NCBI GenBank assembly: GCA_963798275.1
Contig: CAWCTB010000032.1
Location: 1 to 64,000 of the forward strand
Origin: CAWCTB01 sp963798275
GTDB lineage: Bacteria > Acidobacteriota > Terriglobia > Terriglobales > Acidobacteriaceae
Direction of reading: 5' to 3'
Length of the DNA: 64,000 nucleotides
Below, one piece after another: positions 36,434 to 45,003 of the stretch; the first letter of the stretch is position 1, and every line of letters starts with the position of its first letter. The notes under the pieces are model-generated. The model had not been told where the DNA came from and did not search any database. It was given only the letters and a program-made list of their open reading frames with translations. Position numbers and translations under genes: made by a program.

Positions 36434-38566
36434 ATGCAAGTGCCCGCCACAGAGCGAAGCTTTGCCCGTCTCGGCCCCTTTGAGGCCGACCTCACCTCTC
36501 ACGAACTGCGCCACGACGGAAGCAAGATCAAGCTCCAGGACATGCCTTTTCAAATCCTGGCTATCCTGCTCGAACGTCCCGGCGAATTGGTGACCCGGGA
36601 AGAATTCCGGCAGAGACTCTGGCCTTCGGATACGTTTGTTGACTTCGAGCACAGCATCAACACGGCAGTCAAGAAGCTGCGCGAAGCGCTGGAAGATGAC
36701 GCCGGCCAGCCCCGCTACATCGAGACGCTACCCAAGAAGGGCTATCGGTTCATAGCGCGGGTCGAGACCGTCCCGAACGCTTTCGATCCGGTGCTGGATC
36801 TGGCGAACGTGCCCTCCGCAGCGCGCGACGTATCAGGCAGTGTTCACCAAGCTGCGCCATCCAAACGGTTCCGGTGGCAAGTCGACGTGGCTGCCGTCCT
36901 AGTCCTGGCGATCGCAGCCGGCACCGTGTACTGGCACTACCGCCCGCGCACGCCAGTGGTCACGGGTATTCATCAGCTCACGCGCACTAACAACAGCAAG
37001 TGGATTTCCTGGCTTCACAAGGTTGTCAGCGATGGGACGCGCATCTATTTCAACGACCTGAGCAACAGCGGACTAAGCATCGCGCAGGTGTCCACCCAGG
37101 GCGGCGAGGTGTCTTACCTCACCATGCCCGTGATGCATGAGCCCCTACTTGTCGGCGGCTCGGCCGATGGCTCGAAACTCCTGGTTTTCGACGCCGTGTC
37201 CGACGTGGCCGATCGCCGGCTTTGGCTCGCGCAGTTGCCCAACGGTCCGCAACGCAAGATTGACGAGGTTACCGTAACCTTCGCGACCCTCACGCCCGAT
37301 GGCGGGCACGTCTTTTTCACCAACTCCTCCGACACCCGCAAGCTTCAGATCGTGGACGTGGACGGCAGCAACCGGCGGGTCGTACTCACTGCGCCTGATC
37401 GCATTCGGGACTTTGCCGTCTCGCCGGATGGAAAGATAATCCGCTTCGTCGCGGGCTACCGCATCTGGGAAGCGTCTGTGGATGGCACCGGGCTGCATCG
37501 CTTTCTGCCGCGACACGACCGAAAAATGTGCTGCGGTGGCTGGAGCGCCGACGGTAGGACCTATTCGTTCGCCAGTCTCGGCAATGACGGCTACAACCTC
37601 TGGGCCACCACCGAGTCGGGACCGTCTGGACACATTCGTCAGGCGGCGCCGATGCAATTGACCAATGGCCCAATTTCCTTCCGGGCCGCTCCCTTGTTCA
37701 GTAAAGACGGCAGGCAAATCTTCGCCCTCGGCGAAATCGAGCGCGGCGAGCTTCTCCGCTACGACGCGGCTTCGCGGCAGTTCCAGCCATACATGAATGG
37801 CATGTCGGCGTCGTTTCTCGATTTCTCTCGCGACGGCCGGTGGGTCACCTACGTTTCTTACCCCGGAAATATTCTCTGGCGCAGCCGCATCGACGGCAGC
37901 GAGCGCCTGCAACTCACCTATCCGCCGATGGGCTTCGTGGCCAATCCCAGGTGGTCGCCCGACGGACGATCGATCGTATTCATGGAGTGGGGGTATCCGG
38001 AGCGAAGAATCCACCTGGTTCCAGCCGACGGCGGCAATCCTATGCTTTTGGTGGCTGGAGACTTCCGTCCCGCGGACCCAACTTGGTCTCCTGACGGCAA
38101 GTCCATCGCTTACGGCGGAAGCGATGTCTATGACGGCGTCGAAACCGAGGTCCGCATCCTCGATCTGGAAACCCGGAAGTCCCGGACCATCCCCGGCTCC
38201 CAGCACATGTATAGTCCGCGCTGGTCGCCCGATGGACGTTACATCACCGCCGTCTCAGACGATACCAGTAAGTTGTTCCTCTACACTTTCGACACCCGCC
38301 GCTGGAAAGAACTTCCCTCATCCAACGGCGTCGGATGGCCAGCGTGGTCGCGTGATAGCCGTTACCTCTACGTCCTCGGCTCTGCCATTTATCGCATCCG
38401 GGTGGATGACGGCAGCGCGGAAATTGTGGCCAAACTCGATGGAATTGAACTGGGATCTGCCGTCGTTGAGGGAGGATGGTTTGGACTCACGCCCGACGAC
38501 CGTGTCATCGTGATGCGCAACCGCAGCTCCGAGGAACTCTACGCCCTCGACTTGGAATACCGCTAG
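36434..38566 (+). CDS. Winged-helix DNA-binding, single-TM, WD40-like beta-propeller protein
   Basis: 710 residues, an architecture typical of this phylum. N-terminal OmpR/CadC-type winged helix at about residues 12-110 (RLGPFEADLTSHELRHDG, then LLERPGELVTREEFRQRLWP, then INTAVKKLREALEDDAGQPR). One TM helix at about 150-167 (VDVAAVLVLAIAAGTVYW). An outer PD40/TolB-like propeller fills the rest, with repeats such as RWSPDGRSIVFMEWGYP, TWSPDGKSIAYGGSD and RWSPDGRYITAVSDD. It resembles CadC/ToxR: a transmembrane regulator whose propeller senses a periplasmic signal. Target genes unknown. It is divergent from the propeller protein upstream. Confidence 0.9.
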   Translation: MQVPATERSFARLGPFEADLTSHELRHDGSKIKLQDMPFQILAILLERPGELVTREEFRQRLWPSDTFVDFEHSINTAVKKLREALEDDAGQPRYIETLPKKGYRFIARVETVPNAFDPVLDLANVPSAARDVSGSVHQAAPSKRFRWQVDVAAVLVLAIAAGTVYWHYRPRTPVVTGIHQLTRTNNSKWISWLHKVVSDGTRIYFNDLSNSGLSIAQVSTQGGEVSYLTMPVMHEPLLVGGSADGSKLLVFDAVSDVADRRLWLAQLPNGPQRKIDEVTVTFATLTPDGGHVFFTNSSDTRKLQIVDVDGSNRRVVLTAPDRIRDFAVSPDGKIIRFVAGYRIWEASVDGTGLHRFLPRHDRKMCCGGWSADGRTYSFASLGNDGYNLWATTESGPSGHIRQAAPMQLTNGPISFRAAPLFSKDGRQIFALGEIERGELLRYDAASRQFQPYMNGMSASFLDFSRDGRWVTYVSYPGNILWRSRIDGSERLQLTYPPMGFVANPRWSPDGRSIVFMEWGYPERRIHLVPADGGNPMLLVAGDFRPADPTWSPDGKSIAYGGSDVYDGVETEVRILDLETRKSRTIPGSQHMYSPRWSPDGRYITAVSDDTSKLFLYTFDTRRWKELPSSNGVGWPAWSRDSRYLYVLGSAIYRIRVDDGSAEIVAKLDGIELGSAVVEGGWFGLTPDDRVIVMRNRSSEELYALDLEYR

Positions 38567-38679
38567 CCAACCTCCCCGGGCAGGTGGCCCACATATCCCG
38601 TGGTCCATATTTGCCTTCCTTTGGCAAATGTGGGGCTTTTGACCGCATCGTGGAAAGATTTCCTACCGCCAGCCGGGAT

Positions 38680-38880
38680 TCCGTCTTTCCACAAGGAAAC
38701 CGAAAACTCGAACCTTCTTCCTGGCAACTGACTTTTGGCAACCAGCAGACTGCTTCCCCAGGTTACTTTCGTGCTCTCGCCCCGCGCTTTTCACTTGCTT
38801 CTCTGTGTATCAGCTCATAAATTCGCCACGAGGAAGCGTTGTCGTGTGCGCCCAGCGCGCCACCAGTTAAGTTATTTGAG
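38680..38880. repeat. Intergenic direct repeat, copy A
   Basis: 38758-38880 aligns without gaps to 40197-40319 at about 81 percent identity (counted by eye over 123 bases), and the similarity extends more weakly back to about 38680. The 38567-38948 spacer holds nothing else that I can support. The repeat carries the CAGTTGCCAG/GGTTTCC-type motifs also found near other spacers. Read on the minus strand it has a 38-codon open frame with the same stop in both copies, but the differences are mostly non-synonymous, which argues against coding. Confidence 0.7.
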
Positions 38881-38948
38881 TGGCAAGCTTTTCGATGTCC
38901 AATCGAATCGCCCCTCGTTACTAACCCCAGCCGGCCTTTTCGAGATGC

Positions 38949-39848
38949 TCAGTTTGCCGTTGGCGCCATCGAGCCGCCCGCAGCCCATAATGCGAGCTTG
39001 AGTTCTTGCGGCGAAAGGTTGCTATAGCGACCAGATTCGATTTCCCGCTCGCGAGCGCCCGGGGGCATGCCACGCAGGGCTTGGATCACATTCTGCACTT
39101 CCGGCCGAACCGGCGGAAGCTGATGCCCAGCGGAGTTGGCAGGCCGATAGCCGCTCGTGAATGGGCTGGCAGGTCCAGTCCCGTGACTTGCAGCAGGCGG
39201 CGCGTAAGCAGCGTACTTAACAGTCACAGGTGCGCTATCAGGCGTACTTCTTGGCGCCGGAGCGCTCGGTTGGTTTGCCGAGTAGTTCACTCGTACATCA
39301 GTGCTGCTGGGATCGTCAGGTTCCGCGTAGCCCGCTACATAGCTGGCTGGCGCGTAGGAATAACAGTACGGGTAGGAGTAACAGTATGGATAATACGGCG
39401 CGACCCACGCCGGGCCGTAGCCATACCCATACCCATACCCATAAGGGTAGCCAGGTCCCCAGTAAGATCCCCAGCCGAAGCTGATGCCGATTCCCCATCC
39501 GTAACCGTAGCCGGGATAGCCCCAATAACCGCCTCCCCAGCCCCCGTTGCCCCCGTACCATCCGCCGTAGCCGCCACCGTGGCCTCCGTGCCAACCGCCA
39601 TAGCCACCCCCATAACCACCATGCCAGCCGCCGTATCCGCCGCCGTGATAGCTACCGCCGCCACCCCCGAATCCGCCGCCGCCATGATACCCGCCACCTG
39701 CGAATCCGCCGCCGCCATGAAAACCACCCCCACCATGAAAACCACCGCCGCCGTGACCGCCGCGCTGGGCAACAACTGACTGGGGAGAAAAGCCGAGGGT
39801 GATAAAAATCGCCGCTGAGACAACTTTGAGCACGATGGAATTCTTCAT
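38949..39848 (-). CDS. Exported Gly/Tyr-rich protein
   Basis: 299 residues. A signal peptide (KVVSAAIFITLGFSPQSVVA) is followed by about 90 residues of GGG-F/Y-H and GGW/GGY-rich repeats, then a Tyr/Pro/Trp-rich stretch, and a Ser/Ala/Pro-rich linker to about residue 245. The C-terminal 55 residues (NVIQALRGMPPGAREREIES) form a helix-rich module shared with other Gly-rich acidobacterial envelope proteins. Such composition suits a flexible surface or matrix protein. No enzymatic motif. The 123-base repeats A and B lie on either side of the gene. Confidence 0.7.
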   Translation of the reverse strand: MKNSIVLKVVSAAIFITLGFSPQSVVAQRGGHGGGGFHGGGGFHGGGGFAGGGYHGGGGFGGGGGSYHGGGYGGWHGGYGGGYGGWHGGHGGGYGGWYGGNGGWGGGYWGYPGYGYGWGIGISFGWGSYWGPGYPYGYGYGYGYGPAWVAPYYPYCYSYPYCYSYAPASYVAGYAEPDDPSSTDVRVNYSANQPSAPAPRSTPDSAPVTVKYAAYAPPAASHGTGPASPFTSGYRPANSAGHQLPPVRPEVQNVIQALRGMPPGAREREIESGRYSNLSPQELKLALWAAGGSMAPTAN

Positions 39849-40109
39849 TGGACTACTCCGCCCCGATGCGGACGTGCCGATGGCATCGGGAACAACCTCA
39901 TTTTATTCCTCTGCTCGACGATTTTCACCGACATATTAGGTCTTGCGATGCAATTCTCGCTCGCGCTGGGGTGCCGGGTGCACCAGCCAAACTCCTCTGT
40001 CGGGGTGCGCCGACTTTCATCCGGGACGGGCAGAGATCATTTCCGATGTGATCTCCACCGACGCACGACTCCCGGGAACAGCGTTACCGACCGCTGCGGC
40101 GCGATCCGT

Positions 40110-40432
40110 CTTTTCACCAGGAAACCTGAAACCGGAAACTCGAGATTCGAAACGTCTCGCTGACCACTGACAATCGACAGCTGACAACGTTGCTCGCCAG
40201 GTTACTTTCGTGCTTTTACCATGCCGTTTTCTCTTGCTTCTCTGTGCATCAACTCATAAATTCGCCTGGAGGAAAGGTGGTAGTGTGCGCTCAGTGTGCC
40301 ACGAGCTAAGTTCTTTGAGATGAAGATTTTGCCTGTAACTCTAACGCACTCAAGATTTTGCAGACCATTCCCACATCGGAACCATTGTTTTCAAGATTTT
40401 GCGGACAGGTGGGGGAGGGGGGTACCCAACAT
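40110..40432. repeat. Intergenic composite repeat, copy B, with three AAGATTTTGC boxes
   Basis: 40197-40319 matches copy A. It is followed by AAGATTTTGC at 40323-40332, 40352-40361 and 40393-40402, then a G-rich run ending GGGTACCC. Upstream (about 40145-40195) lie CTGAC/GACAAC-type motifs, and an inverted repeat GAGATCA / TGATCTC sits at 40033-40055. The 39849-40671 spacer (823 bases) therefore holds repeats but no gene I can support. On the minus strand the boxes read GCAAAATCTT. Confidence 0.6.
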
Positions 40433-40671
40433 TATCGGACGTAAATTGCGAATAAGCCTGCCCTTCGCACCTTGGGTAACTCGGGCGAATGGCCCCCGAT
40501 GACGCCGACGCCGACAGCCGCATTTGTCTCGTCATTTCCGGGTCACTCGACGGGAAACACCGGTACCCTTCTGCCCTTGCCAGCGCGCCATGGGTTTCGT
40601 CGCGATTCCGCCAGACCGGCGCTGGCCCGTGTAATGAGAGTACCCTGCGTTGAACGTCAAGGTTACGACCC

Positions 40672-41511
40672 ATGCCCTACCGCGGCCGCATCGCACCCTC
40701 GCCCACTGGCCTGCTGCACATCGGCCATGCCTGCACCTTCTGGACGGCCTACCAGCGCTGCCTGGCGCACAGCGGCACGCTCATCTTTCGGAATGAAGAC
40801 CTTGATCCCCAGCGCTCCAAGGCAAAGTACGCCGCGGCCATGTTCGAAGACCTGCGCTGGCTTGGCATCCAGTGGAAAGAAGGGCCGGATGCCGGAGGCC
40901 CGTTCGCGCCTTACGAACAGAGTCTCCGCCGTGAGTTTTATCTCGATGCATGGCGCAGACTGCGCGACGCCGGATACATCTATCCTTGCATCTGCTCGCG
41001 AAAGGATCTCGCCCTGGCCGCCACCGCTCCGAATGAAGGCGACGACGAGCCCATGTATCCGGGATGCTGCCGCGACAAAATCGTTGAGGCCGCGGGTTAT
41101 CGATCTCCCGCAGGCGTGAACTGGCGCTTCCGCGTGCCCGACCGGCAATCCATCGCGTTCGACGACGGCAACCTCGGCCCGCAACGCTACATCGCGGGAG
41201 ACGAGTTCGGCGACTTCGTGATCTGGCGCCGCGACGATGTACCCGCCTACCAGCTCGCGGTGGTGGTTGATGACGCTGCCATGCAGATCACCGAAGTGGT
41301 GCGCGGCGCCGACCTGTTGAAATCCACAGCGAGGCAAGTGCTGCTTATCGATGCCCTGCACTACCAGACTCCCGCGTACTACCATTGTGATCTGGTGCGC
41401 GATGCAGCCGGGGTTCGTCTGGCCAAGCGCCATGACGCTCTCAGCTTGCGTGCGCTGCGCGAACGCGGACTCACGCCCGGGCAGGTGCTATCGATGTGCA
41501 ACCGCCGCTAG
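40672..41511 (+). CDS. gluQ: Glutamyl-Q tRNA(Asp) synthetase
   Basis: 279 residues, a GluRS paralogue lacking the anticodon-binding half. It glutamylates the queuosine base of tRNA-Asp. The HIGH-type motif is SPTGLLHIGHACTF at the N-terminus. A zinc site is suggested by YPCICSRKD and PGCCRD, and the KMSKS-equivalent loop is GVRLAKRHDALSLR. It ends VLSMCNRR, without the C-terminal anticodon domain of true GluRS. Start ATG 40672. It follows a long repeat-filled spacer. Confidence 0.93.
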   Translation: MPYRGRIAPSPTGLLHIGHACTFWTAYQRCLAHSGTLIFRNEDLDPQRSKAKYAAAMFEDLRWLGIQWKEGPDAGGPFAPYEQSLRREFYLDAWRRLRDAGYIYPCICSRKDLALAATAPNEGDDEPMYPGCCRDKIVEAAGYRSPAGVNWRFRVPDRQSIAFDDGNLGPQRYIAGDEFGDFVIWRRDDVPAYQLAVVVDDAAMQITEVVRGADLLKSTARQVLLIDALHYQTPAYYHCDLVRDAAGVRLAKRHDALSLRALRERGLTPGQVLSMCNRR

Positions 41512-41575
41512 TCACAAGATCATTGCGCAATGGCTGCGAACGCGCTATCGTCACGCGGAAACCCGGAGGACATTC

Positions 41576-42016
41576 ATGCGCATCAACTGGCCCGCGGTGG
41601 GCGTTTCCTCGGTGCTGTACTGGGTGCTGCAGGCAGCCTGGTTCACGGTCTTCGCCCGGCAGTGGCAGACCGGTCTGGGGATGGCGCCCGAAGAAATTGC
41701 CGCCAACCGGGCCCATCCTAACTTCTGGCCGTATGTCATCGCCCTGATCTGCAATTTCGTGCTTGCCTATGTCATTGCTCGCGTGCTGGCGATGGGTGAG
41801 CGCTTCAACCTGTTTCGCGGATTCCGCATCGGGTTGCTGGTCGGACTGGTCGCCGGGTTCGCGCTTATCACAGAGTTGGTGTTCGAGCTTCGCTCGCACC
41901 AGTTCATCCTGATCTCGGCCGCCTGCCCTCTGGCAGGATGCGCATTGATGGGCGTCGTGCTTGGCGCCTGGAAACCGAAGGGCGTTGTCGCGCAAAGGAC
42001 TGCCCGCCGGCCCTAA
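41576..42016 (+). CDS. DUF1761-like membrane protein
   Basis: 146 residues. Four TM segments (VGVSSVLYWVLQAAWFTVFA, FWPYVIALICNFVLAYVIAR, FRIGLLVGLVAGFALITELV, ISAACPLAGCALMGVVLGAW) with the FxPYVxA and FRxGLxxG pattern of DUF1761. The family has no known function. ATG 41576 is preceded by CGGAGGACATTC. It is on the same strand as gluQ and the cupin gene. Confidence 0.75.
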   Translation: MRINWPAVGVSSVLYWVLQAAWFTVFARQWQTGLGMAPEEIAANRAHPNFWPYVIALICNFVLAYVIARVLAMGERFNLFRGFRIGLLVGLVAGFALITELVFELRSHQFILISAACPLAGCALMGVVLGAWKPKGVVAQRTARRP

Positions 42017-42029
42017 TGGGGAGTAACTT

Positions 42030-42362
42030 ATGCAAGGTCATCTTACGGTTGTTCAAGGTATTCAGCATGTGCCCACGCCCGATGGCAAGCGGTTCGTTCA
42101 TCTGTTCAGTCACGGATCGCTGAGCGTGGAGTTCTACGCTCCTCGCATCACCGATCCGCAGACCCCACATACGCGCGATGAAATCTACGTGGTGGTGAGC
42201 GGAACAGGTAAATTTCAGTGCGGTTCCGAGGAAGCGACCTTCGCAACCGGCGACGTGCTGTTTGCACCCGCCGCGGTGGAGCATCGTTTCAAGGATTTCA
42301 GCGACGATTTTTCGACCTGGGTATTTTTCTACGGGCCTGAGGGTGGCGAAAAGGAGGGTTGA
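42030..42362 (+). CDS. Single cupin-domain protein
   Basis: 110 residues. Cupin motif 1 spans PHTRDEIYVVVSGTGKFQCG (His/Asp/Glu metal ligands), and motif 2 is GDVLFAPAAVEHRFKDFSDD with its His. ATG 42030 follows GGGGAGTAACTT. It is a small metal-binding beta-barrel, likely an isomerase, sensor or storage-type cupin. Its 13-base distance from the DUF1761 gene suggests cotranscription. Confidence 0.87.
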   Translation: MQGHLTVVQGIQHVPTPDGKRFVHLFSHGSLSVEFYAPRITDPQTPHTRDEIYVVVSGTGKFQCGSEEATFATGDVLFAPAAVEHRFKDFSDDFSTWVFFYGPEGGEKEG

Positions 42363-42552
42363 GCGCGAGGCCTTGAAGCAGGCATCACTCGATTGCATTC
42401 CACAGTCCTACTTTGTAGGACTGCAGGAGCACCTTCCGGGCATTCACGTGCAGCTTTGGCCGAGTCGCCCGATCTCCGCGGCTCGCAATGCGTCGCAGCG
42501 ACACCGTTCGCCTGAGGAATGAGGAAACACTCGTAAAAGCGTGCAAGCAGCC

Positions 42553-43542
42553 TCAGCCCAGCCACTGCGGGTTGTGCGTGGTTCCATCGAACTGCGTGCT
42601 GGTTTTGTACAGTTCGAACTGGCCATTCTTCGCTGCTTCGGCCGTCTTGCTCAGCAACGCAGTGCGCTCGCTTTCGCTCAGCGGCTTAAAGTTGCGCCCC
42701 AGGTCCAGCGCCTGCTGCACATCTTTGGTGGATTCACATCCGGTGATCACCACGCTCGTCGGCAGGCTCAAAGCGTAGCGGAGGCACTCGACTGCGCTTA
42801 CCTTGCCACTCTTCAGCAAAACGCCCGAACCGATCGGCTTCATCCCGAGAACGCCGATGTTCCGCTCCTGCAACATGGGCAACACAATCTTGGCGAAGCT
42901 CTCGTACTGCGCGTCCATGACGTTCAGCGGCATTTGCACTGAGTCGAACTTGAACTTGTGCTGGTCGGCCACCTCCAGCATGTGCTTATGAATCTGCGGG
43001 CTCTTGTGGCCGGTGAAGCCGATGAACCGCACCTTGCCCGCATCCCGCGCCTTCACCACAGCCTCCATGCCGCCGCCCGCTGCAAAGATGCGCTCCGGAT
43101 CGTTCATCCGTATCACCTCGTGAAACTGGAGCAGGTCGAGGTGGTCCGTCTGCAGCCGCTGCAGCGACTGGTCAAGTTGCTGCGTCGCCGTCCTGGCATC
43201 GCGACCATCGATCTTCGTCATCAGGAACACCTTCTGCCGGTAGCCGTCGCGCAGTGCCTTGCCCATGCGCACTTCGCTATCGCCATTGTGGTAGTCCCAG
43301 CAGTTGTCCATGAAGGTGATGCCGTTGTCGGCGGCGGTGCGGATGATCGTGATCGCTTCCGCCTCGCTGGGATTTCCGATGTGATAGCCGCCCAGCCCAA
43401 TCATCGAGACCTGCTGGCCGGTGTGGCCCAGAGTGCGCTTGGGAATGCCGGACGAGTCGGCGGCCTCAGCGAAATTTCCAAACCTGGCAACTACTCCCGT
43501 GGCGGCGACTCCCTTTAAGAAATCTCTGCGATGGATGCTCAT
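42553..43542 (-). CDS. Tat-exported aldo/keto reductase
   Basis: 329 residues. The start has a twin-arginine signal (RRDFLKGVAATGVVARF), so this reductase is probably exported folded. The catalytic tetrad fits Asp/Tyr in FMDNCWDYHNGDSEV, Lys in LMTKIDGRDART and His in LLQFHEVIR. The NADPH part is VVKARDAGKVRFIGFTGH, later SLPTSVVITGCESTKDV. It is a Tat-linked AKR whose substrate is unknown. The sorbosone dehydrogenase-like gene lies upstream on the same strand. Confidence 0.85.
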   Translation of the reverse strand: MSIHRRDFLKGVAATGVVARFGNFAEAADSSGIPKRTLGHTGQQVSMIGLGGYHIGNPSEAEAITIIRTAADNGITFMDNCWDYHNGDSEVRMGKALRDGYRQKVFLMTKIDGRDARTATQQLDQSLQRLQTDHLDLLQFHEVIRMNDPERIFAAGGGMEAVVKARDAGKVRFIGFTGHKSPQIHKHMLEVADQHKFKFDSVQMPLNVMDAQYESFAKIVLPMLQERNIGVLGMKPIGSGVLLKSGKVSAVECLRYALSLPTSVVITGCESTKDVQQALDLGRNFKPLSESERTALLSKTAEAAKNGQFELYKTSTQFDGTTHNPQWLG

Positions 43543-43597
43543 CTCTTTTTCCTCTCTTACTTGAACAGGCACGGCTTCCTGCCTAACGTAACCAGCT

Positions 43598-44899
43598 CTA
43601 CTTCCCTATGTAGCTCACCCGCCACACCGAGTTCGAGCCATCATCGCTCACCAGCAGTGATCCGTCCGGCGCAACGGTGACACCCACGGGCCGTCCCCAT
43701 ACCTTGCCATCCGGAAGCACAAATCCGGTGAGGAAATCTTCGTACTCTCCGGTCGCCTGACCGGTCTGATGCAGCGGCACACGGATCACCTCGTAGCCGG
43801 CACGCGGATCGCGGTTCCACGAGCCGTGCTGCGATGAGAAGATGTCGCCCTGGTACTCGGCGGGAAATTGCTTGCCGTCATAAAACGCCAGTTGCAGCGA
43901 GGCATTGTGCGGTTGGATCAGCACGTCGGGAACAATCGTCTTGTCCTTCAGTTCAGGATGTGCGCCCTTCAATCGCGGTTCGGGATTGCCGCCAATGTAG
44001 AAGTAGGGCCAGCCGTAAAACCCGCCTTCCTGCACGTGGGTGATGTAATCGGGCACCAAATTGTTGCCCAGGCCGTCGCGCTCATTGACCGAGGCCCAGA
44101 GTTCCCCTGTTTTGGGATTGATGGCCAGCCCACCGCCTGCATTACGAATGCCTAACGCGTACGTCCGGCGATCCTTGCCGTCAGGATCCATCACCAGAAT
44201 GACAGCTCGTCCGTTCTCTTCGGGGTGAGTGTCGGGATCGTCGACGTTGGACGATGAGCCTACGCCGACGAAAAGCTGCTTGCCATCCGGCGAAAAGACG
44301 AGATCGCGCGTCCAGTGACCACCGCCGGCCGGAAGATCGGCGAGTTTCTCCGGCTTGCCGGTTGCCTTGAGGTCGCCGTTCTTGTAGGCGAAGCGCACCA
44401 CCGAGTCCGTGTTGCCGATATAGAGATATTGGGGATCTGGCCCGGGTGGATAGAACGCGATGCCGTAAGGCCGGTTCAATCCGGTGGCGTAGGTTGCGGT
44501 CTGCTGCGGCTTACCATCGGCGCCGATGCCGCGGAATACCTTGAGGTTGCCGCCGTGGCTCTCCGCCAGGAAGACGTCGCCGTTGGGCGCCGTCAGCAGT
44601 TTGCGCGGCTCGTTCAGGCCCTCGGCGAACAGCTCCACCTTGAAGCCCGCAGGCGCCACGGGAACGACATTCGCCGGGCGATCCACGAGGTTTGGACCGT
44701 TGGTAGCGGACTTGGTGGCGAAGGGCGCCGGCAGGTCGTGGGCGGTGATCTTGTGCATCGTCCCCGGCTTCTCGTACCGGTAGTCGGTGAAGGGAGCCTG
44801 TGGCGAAGGTGCGTTCTGTGGCTTCTTGGCGGCACTGCACATGGCCGAGGTAAGCAGGAGGACAGCGGAACTAGCGAGGACAAGATTTTTAGCAGCCAT
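43598..44899 (-). CDS. L-sorbosone dehydrogenase-like PQQ-type beta-propeller enzyme
   Basis: 433 residues. A signal peptide (NLVLASSAVLLLTSAMCSAA) precedes a six-bladed propeller with GLNEPRKLLTAPNGDVFLAE, GLNRPYGIAFYPPG, GGGHWTRDLVFSPDGKQLFV and GIRNAGGGLAINPKTGELWA. The RNAGGGLAINP string and EGGFYGWPYFYIGG are typical of soluble-glucose-dehydrogenase/sorbosone-dehydrogenase folds. It would oxidise a sugar or aldehyde in the periplasm with PQQ and pass electrons to a cytochrome. It sits upstream of the Tat aldo/keto reductase. Confidence 0.85.
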   Translation of the reverse strand: MAAKNLVLASSAVLLLTSAMCSAAKKPQNAPSPQAPFTDYRYEKPGTMHKITAHDLPAPFATKSATNGPNLVDRPANVVPVAPAGFKVELFAEGLNEPRKLLTAPNGDVFLAESHGGNLKVFRGIGADGKPQQTATYATGLNRPYGIAFYPPGPDPQYLYIGNTDSVVRFAYKNGDLKATGKPEKLADLPAGGGHWTRDLVFSPDGKQLFVGVGSSSNVDDPDTHPEENGRAVILVMDPDGKDRRTYALGIRNAGGGLAINPKTGELWASVNERDGLGNNLVPDYITHVQEGGFYGWPYFYIGGNPEPRLKGAHPELKDKTIVPDVLIQPHNASLQLAFYDGKQFPAEYQGDIFSSQHGSWNRDPRAGYEVIRVPLHQTGQATGEYEDFLTGFVLPDGKVWGRPVGVTVAPDGSLLVSDDGSNSVWRVSYIGK

Positions 44900-45003
44900 T
44901 TGATCTCCAGATGCGCAATAACTCTATAAGTTTCTAGATGACGAAAAGGCACGCCGGTATGCGAGAAAGCCGCACCGGTTTTGTATCATCCAGGCTCCAT
45001 GAT

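Noticed and set aside
37145..38206. 353-residue open frame opposite the winged-helix/propeller gene
   Set aside because: Shadow of the repeated propeller sequence, without recognisable domains.
38758..38880. 38-codon conserved reading frame in the intergenic repeat as a small gene
   Set aside because: The two copies differ mostly at non-synonymous positions, so protein-level selection is not supported.
40402..40432. G-quadruplex in the G-rich block after the AAGATTTTGC boxes
   Set aside because: Only two long G runs and a short one are present, so the usual four-tract rule is not clearly met.
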